Below the pieces are notes generated by a model. The model was not told the DNA's origin. It ran no database searches and saw only the letters and a list, made by a program, of their open reading frames with translations. A program made the position numbers and the translations under genes. A stretch of DNA of 64,000 nt from assembly GCA_963809245.1 (NCBI GenBank), contig CAWEIU010000003.1, positions 372,001 through 436,000 of the forward strand. Direction: 5' to 3'. Of this stretch, positions 32,439 through 41,656 are shown one piece after another. The stretch's first letter is position 1; each line of letters begins with the position of its first letter. The stretch comes from Roseiarcus sp963809245 (GTDB taxonomy: Bacteria > Pseudomonadota > Alphaproteobacteria > Rhizobiales > Beijerinckiaceae).

Positions 32439-33623
32439 ATGAAGCTTCTCCTCGAAGGCTGGCGCGGAATCAGCCAGTCTATCGCGCTCGTGAACCAATT
32501 CCAGGCGCTGGCGCTGCTGCGCCGTAACGACGTAAAGCTGTTCCATCGCGACCTTCCCTACCCGAACGGCTGGGACAGCACGCGCCAGGCGTCCGGATTC
32601 AGCCCGGAGGACGCGGCGCGGATCGCCGCCATCCCGGCTTACGCCGACGAGCCAGTCGACGCCGAATATCGCATATCCGGCACTTGCCACAGCAAAGAGC
32701 CCGGCAATACGCGCCGCGTCGTCACCTTCATGGTGACCGAGCTCGGGCTCGTCCCATCGAACTTTGTGCCCGGGACCGACCTCGGCTTCTTCACCCGAGG
32801 CGAGAACGTGGTCGTCGTCCCGGCCGCTTGGACACGTGACCGAATCGTGGAAGCGGGCTTTGCGGCCGAGCGCGTGCGCGTCGTCCCACATGGCGTGGAC
32901 CGGACCATCTTCTACCCGCTCGCGCCGATCGAGCGCGCGACGGTCCGCCAGCGCCTCGGCTTCGCGCAGGACGAGACGATCCTGCTCAACATCGCCGGGC
33001 CCTTCTGGAACAAGGGGGTCGACCTCCTGCTCCAGGCCTTCGCGGCGCTGCGCGCGCGCGGCCGCCGGGTGCGGCTACTGATGAAGGACCAGAGCAGTCT
33101 TTATGGTCTCGACATGAAGAAGACGATCCAGCAGGTCGGCGCGCAGTGTCCTGGCTTACTGGCCGCCGACACGCTCGGCGCCATCAGCCTCATCCCGGCC
33201 ATGCTCGACCACGCGCAACTCAGGGAACTCTTTGCGGTCGCTGACGCCTACGTCTCGCCCTACCGCGCGGAGGGATTCAATCTGCCGGTGTTGGAGGCGA
33301 TTGCTTGCGACGTCCCGGTTATCGTGACCGCCGGAGGGGTGACCGACGACTTCTGCCCTGAGCCCTTGGCCACGCGCGTCCCGGCCGACGCCGGGGCGCT
33401 GGAAGCGGAGCCAGGGTTCCCGCCGCGCCGCTTCCTCCAGACGCGGGTCGACGATCTGGTTGAGGCGATGGACCGGGCTTGCCAGGCCGGCGCCGTTCGG
33501 CCGGAGAGCTGGCGCACGGCGAGAGAGGCCGTGCTCAACGACTTCTCCTGGGACCGGGCCGCGGCCATGTTGCTCGACTGCGCGGGCCTATGCGACGTTC
33601 AGCCTACGGCCGCCGTTCCATAG
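32439..33623 (+). CDS. Glycosyltransferase, GT4-like
   Basis: A 394-residue GT-B fold glycosyltransferase. The C-terminal domain is clear: VRVVPHGVDRTIFYPL, ILLNIAGPFWNKGVDLLLQAF and the E-x7-E motif EGFNLPVLEAIACDVPVIVT, which binds the nucleotide sugar. The N-terminal half is less conserved. ATG 32439 is the best start; a TTG at 32418 would add seven residues. It is the first gene of the exopolysaccharide region, and its 3' end overlaps the convergent polysaccharide deacetylase gene by 36 bp. The sugar donor and acceptor are unknown. Confidence 0.85.
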   Translation: MKLLLEGWRGISQSIALVNQFQALALLRRNDVKLFHRDLPYPNGWDSTRQASGFSPEDAARIAAIPAYADEPVDAEYRISGTCHSKEPGNTRRVVTFMVTELGLVPSNFVPGTDLGFFTRGENVVVVPAAWTRDRIVEAGFAAERVRVVPHGVDRTIFYPLAPIERATVRQRLGFAQDETILLNIAGPFWNKGVDLLLQAFAALRARGRRVRLLMKDQSSLYGLDMKKTIQQVGAQCPGLLAADTLGAISLIPAMLDHAQLRELFAVADAYVSPYRAEGFNLPVLEAIACDVPVIVTAGGVTDDFCPEPLATRVPADAGALEAEPGFPPRRFLQTRVDDLVEAMDRACQAGAVRPESWRTAREAVLNDFSWDRAAAMLLDCAGLCDVQPTAAVP

Positions 33624-34637
33624 CAGGAACGGCGCCCCGGAGAGGAGCGTCTCCAGCGCGCCGGCATCCTGCCAGAGCCCGTTCACCGAGACGCGCGGCA
33701 ACGCCGTCAAATGGGCGGCATGGCCGGGAAAGAGCATACCCGGGCGCGTCGTGACCGCACAGGAAAAGCCGAGCTCGCGCGCCAGTTCGAATTCGCGCCG
33801 CCCGGCGCTCGTCGGGTCGCCCACGGGATAAGCGAGCGCCTCGATGGGACCCATTCTCGCTTCAAGCGCCGCCTTGGATTCCGCCATTTCCGCGCGCGCG
33901 ACGTCGGCCGGCCATTTGGCCAACATGCGGTGCGTCATCGTGTGGGCGCCCGCCGACACGAGCGGATGCTGCGCAAAGGCGGTCGCCTCGCTCCAGTCCA
34001 TGAACAGCGCGTCGGCGATCGCCCGCCCATCGACGCCGGCCTGCCGAGCCAGCGCGCCGGCGGCGTCGAGCAACTGCTGCTCAGGCCGGGCCCGCAACGC
34101 CCAGTAGACGCGTGCGAAGGCCGCATTCTTTTCGGCGAGGCTGCGCGCCGGCAGACGCAGCGAGACGCCGTCCCGCTCGAAGGCGATCGCGTCGAGCCGC
34201 CGCACGGCCTCCTCGAGTTCGATCCACCACAAAGGCCCCGTGCGCTCGATGAAGCCGGGCGCGAAGAACACCGTAAACGGCGCCTCGTGCCGTTCCAGCA
34301 CCGGCAGCGCCTGATCGCGGGTGTCGCGATAGCCGTCGTCGAAGGTCAACGCGGCGAAGCGTCGCCCGCCCTCGACCAGACGCCGGCGCGCTTCGGAGAG
34401 CGTTACGAATTCGAAGCCGAGGCGGCGCGTCAGATCGAGCGCCGCGTCGAGCGAATCCGGCGTGATTTCGAGCAGCCGGTTCGGCGCGAAGCCCTGGATC
34501 TCGGGGCCACTGGGGCGCACGCGATGAAACATGAGAATGACGCCCTGCCCGCGCGTCATCGGCGCCAGCGCCTTGTGCAGGCGGCTGAGGCGGAAAGCGG
34601 TGAAGCCGGCGGCGATCACTTGGTTCTTCAGTCCCAT
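33588..34637 (-). CDS. Polysaccharide deacetylase family protein
   Basis: A 349-residue carbohydrate esterase 4-type protein. The metal-site motif TFDDGYRDT is intact (general base and metal-binding Asp), with VILMFHRV upstream. A His-containing motif follows in AGAHTMTHRMLAKWP. Later segments include EALAYPVGDPTSAGRREF. Such enzymes remove N- or O-acetyl groups from polysaccharides. No signal peptide is obvious. It lies between glycosyltransferase and acetyltransferase genes, so modification of the local exopolysaccharide is likely. Confidence 0.88.
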   Translation of the reverse strand: MGLKNQVIAAGFTAFRLSRLHKALAPMTRGQGVILMFHRVRPSGPEIQGFAPNRLLEITPDSLDAALDLTRRLGFEFVTLSEARRRLVEGGRRFAALTFDDGYRDTRDQALPVLERHEAPFTVFFAPGFIERTGPLWWIELEEAVRRLDAIAFERDGVSLRLPARSLAEKNAAFARVYWALRARPEQQLLDAAGALARQAGVDGRAIADALFMDWSEATAFAQHPLVSAGAHTMTHRMLAKWPADVARAEMAESKAALEARMGPIEALAYPVGDPTSAGRREFELARELGFSCAVTTRPGMLFPGHAAHLTALPRVSVNGLWQDAGALETLLSGAPFLLWNGGRRLNVA

Positions 34638-34754
34638 ACCCCGAGCCTAACGCTGGGGCGTTGCCAAGGCTTTACCGCCGACGGCTCGTCGATACACCAA
34701 GCGTTGACCTCTAGACGGGTAAGCTCCCTCGTAGCAGCCCCAGGATTGACCGCC

Positions 34755-35966
34755 TTGCCCTCCGCGACCGCTCTTCGCCCCGAGCCGATTGTTCCTCGCC
34801 CCCAGCGCCGCGGCGCATCTCCGCGGCCAGCATTTGCGCGCGTCGAGATTTTCGGTTCGCTCGCCGCGGCCCGCGAAGCCTGGGCGCAGATCGAGCGCTC
34901 GGCGGCGGCGAGCCCCTATCAGAGTTTCGATTTCGCCCGCATCTGGATGGAGACCGTCGGCGCCGCGCGCGGTCTCACCCCCCTGATCGTCGTCGCCCGC
35001 GACGAGGCTGGCTCGCCGACCGCGCTGCTGCCGTTGGCGCGGCTGCCGCGCCGACCGTTGCGGCTCGCCGTCCTCCTCGGCGGCAAGGACGCCAATTTCG
35101 GCATGGGCTTGTTCCGGCCGGACGTCGATTGGTCGCACGAGGCCGTCAAGGCGCTGCTCGACGCCGGGGCGCGCGCCGCGGCGCCGCGGGTCGACGCCTT
35201 TCTCTTCGCCAATCAACCCTGGGAATGGCAGGGCGCGCCCAATCCGATGGCCGGAACACGTTGCCAGCCGAGCCCGAGCTTCGCTTACAAGACCGCCCTC
35301 CCCGGCGAATTCTCGGCGTGGCGCGACGCCCACGCCTCGAAGGACGCACAGAAGAAGCAGCGCAAGAAAATCAAGCGGCTCGAGACGCTCGGGGCGCTTG
35401 CGCATCGGCGAGCCGCCGAGCCCGCCGAGGCGGAGCGCATCTTGCGCGCCTTTGAGGCGCAGAAGAGCGCCCGGATGCGCTCGCTCGGCGTCGCCGACGA
35501 CTACGGAACGACGGCGGCCCGCGAGTGCCTCGCCCGGCTCGCCCGATTCGGTCTCGACGAAGGCGCGCCGCGTCTCGAGCTTCACGCTCTGACGGTGGGC
35601 GACCGCATCGTCGCCACCTTTGGCGCGCTCAGCGCGGGGGACCGCCTGAGCGGATTGTTCCTGTCCTTCGACGCCGATCCTGAGATCGCGCGCAGCAGCC
35701 CGGGCGAGTTGATCGTTCACGCGGTCGTGGAGGACGCTATCGCGCGCGGCTTTCGCACGCTCGATCTCGGCGTGGGCGAAGCGCGCTACAAGAGCGAGGC
35801 CTGCGAAGCGAGGGAAGACTTGTTCGACAGCGCCCACGCCGTCACGCCGCTCGGCGCGGCGGCCGCCTTCGCCTACCTTGCGAAACAGCGCATGAAACGG
35901 CGCGTCAAGCAGTCTCCGCGGCTGCTCGCCTTATCGCGCCGCCTCTGCGGCGCGCTCGGAATATAG
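34755..35966 (+). CDS. GNAT-fold acetyltransferase, CelD/BioF2-like
   Basis: A ~403-residue protein with the CelD/BioF2-like double-GNAT architecture (Acetyltransf_6). Visible segments are WAQIERSAAASPYQSFDFAR, LRLAVLLGGKDANFGMGLF, a Lys-rich linker (DAQKKQRKKIKRLE) and the C-terminal GNAT part LYLS-like FLSFDADPEIARSSPGELI with FRTLDLGVGEARYKSE. No ATG is available near the start of homology; TTG 34755 is proposed because AGGA lies nine bases upstream. Homologues sit in cellulose and exopolysaccharide clusters and probably acylate sugar precursors. It diverges from the deacetylase gene. Confidence 0.8.
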   Translation: MPSATALRPEPIVPRPQRRGASPRPAFARVEIFGSLAAAREAWAQIERSAAASPYQSFDFARIWMETVGAARGLTPLIVVARDEAGSPTALLPLARLPRRPLRLAVLLGGKDANFGMGLFRPDVDWSHEAVKALLDAGARAAAPRVDAFLFANQPWEWQGAPNPMAGTRCQPSPSFAYKTALPGEFSAWRDAHASKDAQKKQRKKIKRLETLGALAHRRAAEPAEAERILRAFEAQKSARMRSLGVADDYGTTAARECLARLARFGLDEGAPRLELHALTVGDRIVATFGALSAGDRLSGLFLSFDADPEIARSSPGELIVHAVVEDAIARGFRTLDLGVGEARYKSEACEAREDLFDSAHAVTPLGAAAAFAYLAKQRMKRRVKQSPRLLALSRRLCGALGI

Positions 35967-36001
35967 CCCTAGAGCGCCTGACCGCGGCCGATCTCTAAAA
36001 C

Positions 36002-37735
36002 TCAGGCCGCGTCAGGCGAGATCATGCCCGCGCCGTGCGACGCCGAGGCGAGCACCACCGCGTTACGCCCGCCGCGCTTGGCGCGATAGAGCGCGCGATC
36101 GGCGCTTTGCACCAGCGCCGCCGGTCCCCCGTCGTGCGCGCGGCGTCCAATCGCGGCGACGCCGGCGCTGACCGTCATGATCCGGCGCGCAGCGCCTTCA
36201 TGCTTGATCTCCATTTGCATCACACTGCGGCGGATCTGCTCGGCGATCACGGCCGCGCTGAGTTCGTCGGTGTCCGGCAGCAGCAACGCGAATTCCTCGC
36301 CGCCGTAACGCGCCGCGAGATCGCCGGGATGAATGAGAGCGCCGGCGAGCGTCTTGCCGATCCTTCGCAGGCATTCGTCGCCCGCCGGGTGGCCATAGCG
36401 ATCGTTGAACGGCTTGAAGCCATCGACGTCGATCATGATGAGGCTCAGATTTCGATTGTCGCCGCGCGCGCGCCCGTACGCGCTGGCGAGCGCGTCGTCG
36501 AACGTCCGGCGGTTCGCCAATCCGGTGAGGCCGTCCTCGCGCGCCGCCGCCTCGAGCTGCCGGTTGGCCTCGGCGAGGCGATCCTCCACGGCCTTGCGCT
36601 CCGAGATGTCGCGCACCGACGCGATGATGCCGGTCGTCGCGCCGCTCTGCGGGTCCCTCACCGCGCGATAACGCGTCTCGACCCAAACCCAGCGCCCGTC
36701 GCGGTGGCGTCTCCGTGAGACCACCGTCTCGCGATCAGCACGCCCACCCAAAAGCGCCTGCAAGGCGTCGGAGAGCCGCTCGGTGTCCTCGGGATGCGAC
36801 ATCAACCCGCTTGTGCCGCCGATGAGTTCCTCCGGCTCGAAGCCGAACATTTCGCGGCACGCTGGCGATACGTAGCGGCGCCGCAGATCCGCGTCGAGCT
36901 CAAGCACCATGTCCGTGCTGAGTTCGGCGAGAAGACGATAGCGCGCCTCGCTCTCCTTGAGGCGGCGCCCCGCCTCAAGGACCTGCTCGATGTCGCGGCC
37001 CACGGAGTGAATTGCGGTCACCTCGCCGAATTCGTTACGAAGCGCCAGATTCGTCCAGGATGTCCAACGGACTTGGCCATTCGGCAGAACGACCTGGTTC
37101 TCGTTCGTCAAGCTGCCTCGGGTCTCGCAGACGCGCCGCAGATGCTCCCTGAGCTTGGAGCGGCCTTCCTCTGGCTGGAAGTCGAAAATGCTCTTGCCGA
37201 CGAACTCTTCCGCCCGTTTTCCGAAGTGGCGCGCGTGAGTTTCGTTCACATAGAGAAACTCTCCCTCGACGGTGACCAGCGACACGAGTTCAGCCTGATT
37301 CTCGACGAGGTTTCGATATTGGCTCGCGCCCGCCGCCAGCTTGCGCTCGGCTTCCTTCATCGCTGTCACGTCGACGATCGCCGTCACGGCGAGGCCTTGA
37401 GGTCCTCCCGAGTCGTGATCGAGAACGCCAGACGCCAGCACGTCGATGAAGCGACCGTCCTTGGCGACCATCTGGCCCGCGAGGTCCTCGCCGTTCCGCA
37501 AACCTTCCGACGCGGCGAATCCGGGCGCGAGGAAATCGGAAATCCGCCGCCCGACCGCCTCCTCACGCCTATAGCCGAGCTTGGCTAGCCAAGCCTCGCT
37601 CACGCTCACCAGACGCCCCGCGGCGTCCGTCAACTGAAGCATCGGGCGCGCTTGGCGAACCCAGTTTTCGAAATCGAACGGCGTTTCTCCGCTTTGGTTC
37701 TCCAAAGGAGCGGACGCGCCAACGCCGGTCATCAT
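36002..37735 (-). CDS. Diguanylate cyclase with three PAS domains
   Basis: A 577-residue soluble signalling protein. Three PAS domains (residues ~25-130, ~135-260 and ~265-385) are marked by LQLTDAAGRLVSVSEAWLAKL, GEFLYVNETHARHFGKRAEEF and RRYVSPACREMFGFEPEELI. A GGDEF domain covers ~395-565, with DGLTGLANRRTFDDAL and an intact active site GGEEF near residue 478. The inhibitory I-site, normally RxxD five residues before GGEEF, reads HPGD, so product inhibition may be weak. No membrane segment is seen. Its place inside an exopolysaccharide region suggests local c-di-GMP control of polymer production (inference). Confidence 0.92.
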   Translation of the reverse strand: MMTGVGASAPLENQSGETPFDFENWVRQARPMLQLTDAAGRLVSVSEAWLAKLGYRREEAVGRRISDFLAPGFAASEGLRNGEDLAGQMVAKDGRFIDVLASGVLDHDSGGPQGLAVTAIVDVTAMKEAERKLAAGASQYRNLVENQAELVSLVTVEGEFLYVNETHARHFGKRAEEFVGKSIFDFQPEEGRSKLREHLRRVCETRGSLTNENQVVLPNGQVRWTSWTNLALRNEFGEVTAIHSVGRDIEQVLEAGRRLKESEARYRLLAELSTDMVLELDADLRRRYVSPACREMFGFEPEELIGGTSGLMSHPEDTERLSDALQALLGGRADRETVVSRRRHRDGRWVWVETRYRAVRDPQSGATTGIIASVRDISERKAVEDRLAEANRQLEAAAREDGLTGLANRRTFDDALASAYGRARGDNRNLSLIMIDVDGFKPFNDRYGHPAGDECLRRIGKTLAGALIHPGDLAARYGGEEFALLLPDTDELSAAVIAEQIRRSVMQMEIKHEGAARRIMTVSAGVAAIGRRAHDGGPAALVQSADRALYRAKRGGRNAVVLASASHGAGMISPDAA

Positions 37736-37845
37736 CGAAAGGATCTCTTACACGAGATGCATATGGAGGATGACCATGCGTCAGATTGATTGTGAGAGGA
37801 TTAATCCCTCACCCCAGTTTTTCGCGCGTCAGGGGAGCGAGGCCC

Positions 37846-38685
37846 TCAACCCTGTGGATAGTCGGCCCCCTCCGAAACCGCCGCCCAATCCTCGAAATCC
37901 TTGCGAAGGGCTTCGATCTTGGCGCGCCCCGCGGCGAGCGCGGCCTTGCCCAGCATCAGGCGGAGCGGCGGGTTCTCGGCTTCCACCGCCTCGACGATTG
38001 CGGCCGCCGCGCGGACGGGATCGCCGGGCTGCTTGCCGCTGTAACCGCGGATCGCGCGCTGGCGGGCGCCTGCGGTCGCGTCGTAGTCGGGGATCGGATG
38101 GGGCGTCTGGTTGGCGGAGCGCCCCGCCCAGTCGGTGCGGAAGCCGCTCGGCTCGACGATGAGAACCTTGATCCCAAGCGGCTCCACTTCCTGCGCCAGA
38201 GCCTCCGAGAGCCCTTCGAGCCCGAATTTGGTCGCGTTGTAATAGCCGACGGCCGGCGCGCCGCGCATCCCGCCCATCGAGGAGATGTTGACGATGTGGC
38301 CCGACCGGCGGGCGCGCATGCCCGGCAGGACGGCGCGCGACATGTTGGCGAGACCCCAGAAGTTGATCTCGAACATGCGCCGCACTTGGGCGTCTTCGCT
38401 CTCCTCGACGGCGCCGAAATAGCCGATGCCGGCGTTGTTCACGAGCACGTCGATGCGGCCGAACTTCGCTTCGGCGGCCGCGACCGTGGCGGCGATGTCG
38501 CCCGGCTTCGTTACGTCGAGTTCGAGCGCCAGCGCATTCGCCTCGCGCCCGGAGACGAGGTCGGCGATCTCGGCGGGCTTGCGCGCAGTGACGACGACCT
38601 TATCGCCCCGTTCGAGCGTGTAGCGCGCCAGCTCACGCCCAAAGCCAGTCGAGCATCCGGTGATGAACCAAACTTTTTGCGCCAT
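37846..38685 (-). CDS. Short-chain dehydrogenase/reductase
   Basis: A 279-residue classical SDR. The Rossmann motif is FITGCSTGFGRELAR (TGxxxGxG), the structural NNAG motif is VLVNNAGIGYFG, and the catalytic set is Ser in NISSMGG and Tyr-x3-Lys in GYYNATKFG. Substrate is unknown; it resembles the broad oxidoreductase group often annotated as YdaD/DltE-like. ATG 38685 follows AGAGGACAAAGCG. A 9+9-bp inverted repeat lies 15-35 bases upstream and looks like an operator. Confidence 0.9.
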   Translation of the reverse strand: MAQKVWFITGCSTGFGRELARYTLERGDKVVVTARKPAEIADLVSGREANALALELDVTKPGDIAATVAAAEAKFGRIDVLVNNAGIGYFGAVEESEDAQVRRMFEINFWGLANMSRAVLPGMRARRSGHIVNISSMGGMRGAPAVGYYNATKFGLEGLSEALAQEVEPLGIKVLIVEPSGFRTDWAGRSANQTPHPIPDYDATAGARQRAIRGYSGKQPGDPVRAAAAIVEAVEAENPPLRLMLGKAALAAGRAKIEALRKDFEDWAAVSEGADYPQG

Positions 38686-38699
38686 CGCTTTGTCCTCTT

Positions 38700-38720
38700 G
38701 TCGCGACCAACGGTCGCGAC
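38700..38720. promoter_or_regulatory. Putative operator upstream of the SDR gene
   Basis: A perfect inverted repeat, GTCGCGACC then three bases then GGTCGCGAC, lies just upstream of the ribosome-binding site of the minus-strand SDR gene. The length and symmetry suit a TetR- or similar dimeric repressor. No regulator gene is adjacent, so the binding protein is unknown. A transcribed hairpin is the alternative. Confidence 0.45.
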
Positions 38721-38766
38721 CTTTGATCCAAACGGGGCGGTTTGACAATTGCGAGGCGGTCGCCTC

Positions 38767-40893
38767 TCAAGCGGCGCGGTCGATCCGGGCGCGGTCGCCC
38801 GAGGCGAGGCCGATGGTGACGATGGAGGTTTCCTCCAGGGCGACCCGCAAGCGCTGCAGGGCGGACTCGAGCCGGCGGGCCGGCGCGACCATGACGAAGG
38901 CTGCGACCGCCTCGAGCGCCGCGCCGACTTCGGGGGCGCGCCAGTCCGAGGCGTGCAGCACGATAAATTGATAGCTCGACCCGAGAGCCGTCAGCGCCTC
39001 GCCGAGGCCCTCGAGTTCGATCGCGCCCGCCCCGGCCGGCACGATGTCGAGCGCGGAGGAGAGATCGCGATGGATGATCTCTTCAAACGAGGCGCGGCCG
39101 GCTAGCAGTTCCGCCACGCCGGCGAGCCGTCCTTCGCCTTCGCCCTCACGGTCGACGACGTCCGAGAGCCAGTCCTGCGAAACCCCGAGATCGACGAGCG
39201 CCGCGCGCCCATGTTTGGCGAGCGCGCGCGCCGTGCTCAACGCCAAAGCCAACGTGCGTCCGGTGCCTGCTCCCGCCAAGAGGCTGATGACGGCGCCCTC
39301 CGCAGGCGTGGTCTCGCGAAGCCGCTCGGCGAGCGCCTCCGGCGAAGAATAGCAATCCGGCGCCTCGACGGCGTCGGTCGTCTCGACGGCCGCGGTTGCG
39401 TCGATCGCCTTGGCCTCGGCGTCTAAGGGCGGCTCCGGCGCGGACTGGACAGCCTGGCCCTGCCCGCCCGCCGGTGCGATCGAAGCGACCTCAGGCGCCT
39501 CCTCTTCGCCCGCGTCGGTCACCAGCGTGTGCGCGGCGACGACGCCGAGCGAAATGAGGAAGCCTGCGAGCGTGGCGAGCAGCACCGTCGGCCCCTTCTT
39601 GGGAAAGGTCGGCGTCCGCGGCTCGGTGGCGCTGGCGATGATGCGGGCGTCGGCCGGGGCGGCGTTGTCGGCCTCGCGCGCCACCGCTTCGCGATATTTC
39701 TCCATGTAGGATTCGAGCTGCTGGCGCGCCGTGCTCGCGTCGAGATCGAGTTCCCGCAGCCGCGCCTCGTCGACATTGTCGGTCGCGACCGCCTTCGATT
39801 GCGCGGCGAGGACGCCGTTCAGACCATCCACCTGCGCGGCGGCGACCTTGGCGTCGTTTTCGAGCGCGGTCACCGCTTTGCTCGCCGCCAGGCGCATTTC
39901 CGCGTCGAGCCCCGCCAGCTCGCCGGCGAGTTCCTTCATGCGGGGATGTTGCGGCAGCAGCGTGCGCGCTTCCAGCGCGATCTGCGCCTTCAACGCGACG
40001 CGCTGTTCGTAGAAGCGGCGCAACGACTCGTCCTGCGCCGCTCCCGGAATTTCGTCGAGCCGCCCGTCGTGCAGCAGGGCGCTTAGCGCCTTCGCCTTGG
40101 CGGCGGCGTCAGCCTGGCGCGCTCGCGCTGAAGCCAATTGGGTGTTGAGGTCGGCCAGTTGCTGCGCCGGCGCGTTCAAGCCGTTCGCGCCCGCGAACAA
40201 GCCGGAATTGGCGCGAAAGCCTTCGAGCTTCGCTTCGGCGTCCGCCACCTTGCCGCGGAGATCCTCGATCTTTTGCGACAGCCACGAGGAGGCGGCCTTC
40301 GCTTCGTCCCGCTTCGCGTCCTGTTGCTGGGTCAGATAGAGGTCTGCAACGGTGTTGGCGCCGCGCGCCGCGAGAGCCGGATCCGCGCTCTCGAATTCGA
40401 TTTGCAGCACGCGCGATTTCGGAACCGGAAACACGGTGAGGCGGGAGAGAAAAGCGTCGACCAGCCGGTCCGGCCCCGGCCGGCCGCCGAACAGGCCGAG
40501 GACGAAGCCGAGCAGACTGGGCGGCGATTTCGGATTGAACTCGTCGCGGTCGGCGAGGTCGAGTTTGGCGACGGCCTGCCGGCCGAGTTCGGTGGTCGCG
40601 ACGGTCTCCGCCTGGCTCTGGACGCCCTCGTCGTCGAAGTTCTCCCCCGGATCGGCGGTCGCCTTGTCCGGCCGCGTGAAGTAGCTCTCCTGATTCTCCA
40701 GCAGCACCTTGGCGACGCCGGTGTAGCGCGGGCTGACGACGACGACGAACGCCAGCGCGAGCGCAAAGCAGACCAACGTCGGCCCGAGGATCCAGCGCTT
40801 GCGGCGCACCAGCGCGCGCGACAGCCGCATGAAGTCGATCGTTTCGACCTTCGCGCTCGAACCGCCGCCTTCCCCGAGTCCGTCACCGCTCAT
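38767..40893 (-). CDS. Wzz/ExoP-like polysaccharide co-polymerase with degenerate tyrosine-kinase domain
   Basis: A 708-residue inner-membrane protein controlling exopolysaccharide chain length and export. TM1 is near residues 35-54 (RWILGPTLVCFALALAFVVV) and TM2 near 432-455 (LLATLAGFLISLGVVAAHTL), with a long periplasmic coiled-coil region between (AKRDEAKAASSWLSQKIEDL onward). The cytoplasmic C-terminal domain resembles the BY-kinase domain, but its Walker A reads AGAGTGRTLA, with Arg for the essential Lys. The Walker A' Asp motif is weak (ALVDLG) and there is no C-terminal Tyr cluster. It is probably not an active kinase. It faces away from the Wza-like gene across 160 bp. Confidence 0.9.
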   Translation of the reverse strand: MSGDGLGEGGGSSAKVETIDFMRLSRALVRRKRWILGPTLVCFALALAFVVVVSPRYTGVAKVLLENQESYFTRPDKATADPGENFDDEGVQSQAETVATTELGRQAVAKLDLADRDEFNPKSPPSLLGFVLGLFGGRPGPDRLVDAFLSRLTVFPVPKSRVLQIEFESADPALAARGANTVADLYLTQQQDAKRDEAKAASSWLSQKIEDLRGKVADAEAKLEGFRANSGLFAGANGLNAPAQQLADLNTQLASARARQADAAAKAKALSALLHDGRLDEIPGAAQDESLRRFYEQRVALKAQIALEARTLLPQHPRMKELAGELAGLDAEMRLAASKAVTALENDAKVAAAQVDGLNGVLAAQSKAVATDNVDEARLRELDLDASTARQQLESYMEKYREAVAREADNAAPADARIIASATEPRTPTFPKKGPTVLLATLAGFLISLGVVAAHTLVTDAGEEEAPEVASIAPAGGQGQAVQSAPEPPLDAEAKAIDATAAVETTDAVEAPDCYSSPEALAERLRETTPAEGAVISLLAGAGTGRTLALALSTARALAKHGRAALVDLGVSQDWLSDVVDREGEGEGRLAGVAELLAGRASFEEIIHRDLSSALDIVPAGAGAIELEGLGEALTALGSSYQFIVLHASDWRAPEVGAALEAVAAFVMVAPARRLESALQRLRVALEETSIVTIGLASGDRARIDRAA

Positions 40894-41053
40894 CCGTTAC
40901 TCCACCTGGCTCGCGCAGCCGATTTTCAGACGTTTATGGGCAATTAAGGTTGCTGACGCGTTAAGCGGGCTGACGCTGCGCTCGACTATTGTCCTTTCGT
41001 TAACCATGCGCGGCTAAATCAAACGCTGATAACAAGTCACTCGCGGTCTCGTC

Positions 41054-41614
41054 ATGAATTGTATCCTCGGCGCAGCACTGGCCGTCGGGCTTGCCGCTTT
41101 GGGCGGCTGCTCCACCGCACACTACAGCGCCGACGCCTTGCGCACGCCGATCAACGCTCCCTATCAACTTGCGAGCGGCGACCGGCTCCGCGTGATCGTG
41201 TTCGGGCAGGACAATCTCAGCAATTCCTTTTCGGTCGACGGCGCCGGCAACATCGCGATGCCCCTGATCGGCTTGGTGCGCGCCCAAGGGCTGACGACCG
41301 CCGAACTCGCCCGTTCCATCGAGGCGAGACTGCGCCAGGGTTACCTGCGCGACCCCAGCGTTTCCGTCGAGGTCGAGGCCTACCGGCCCTTCTTCGTGCT
41401 CGGCGAGGTGACGACGGCGGGGCAATATCCGTTCGTCAACGGCATGACCGTTGAGAACGCCGTCGCGGTCGCGGGCGGCTTCACGCCGCGCGGCGCGCAG
41501 AGCAGCGTCGACCTCACCCGCATGGTCGACGGCCGGGCGGTCACCGCTTCCGTGCCCATCACCTTCCCGGTTCGCCCGGGCGACACGATCCAGGTTCGGG
41601 AACGGTTCTTTTAG
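41054..41614 (+). CDS. Polysaccharide biosynthesis/export lipoprotein (Wza/ExoF-like)
   Basis: A 186-residue outer-membrane export protein. The lipobox LGGC places lipidated Cys at residue 19. The poly-export domain follows (YQLASGDRLRVIVFGQDNLS, IAMPLIGLVRAQGLTTAEL, LRDPSVSVEVEAY), then one SLBB-like part (PFFVLGEVTTAGQYPFVNGM, AVAVAGGFTPRGAQ). It is a short form, lacking the C-terminal helix that forms the outer-membrane pore in Wza. It is the first gene of a plus-strand run through to the acyltransferase at 46879. Confidence 0.9.
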   Translation: MNCILGAALAVGLAALGGCSTAHYSADALRTPINAPYQLASGDRLRVIVFGQDNLSNSFSVDGAGNIAMPLIGLVRAQGLTTAELARSIEARLRQGYLRDPSVSVEVEAYRPFFVLGEVTTAGQYPFVNGMTVENAVAVAGGFTPRGAQSSVDLTRMVDGRAVTASVPITFPVRPGDTIQVRERFF

Positions 41615-41656
41615 GATATCGCGCTAGGCAAAGGCCATCATCCCTAGGTTGGAACG

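Noticed and set aside
33711..34754. Upstream 348-codon extension of the CelD/BioF2-like acetyltransferase frame
   Set aside because: It lies antisense to the polysaccharide deacetylase gene and has no family resemblance; homology begins only after TTG 34755.
38753..38766. GAGGCG/CGCCTC palindrome at the end of the Wzz-like gene as a terminator
   Set aside because: The stem is only six base pairs with a two-base centre and no T-run, so it does not support a terminator call.
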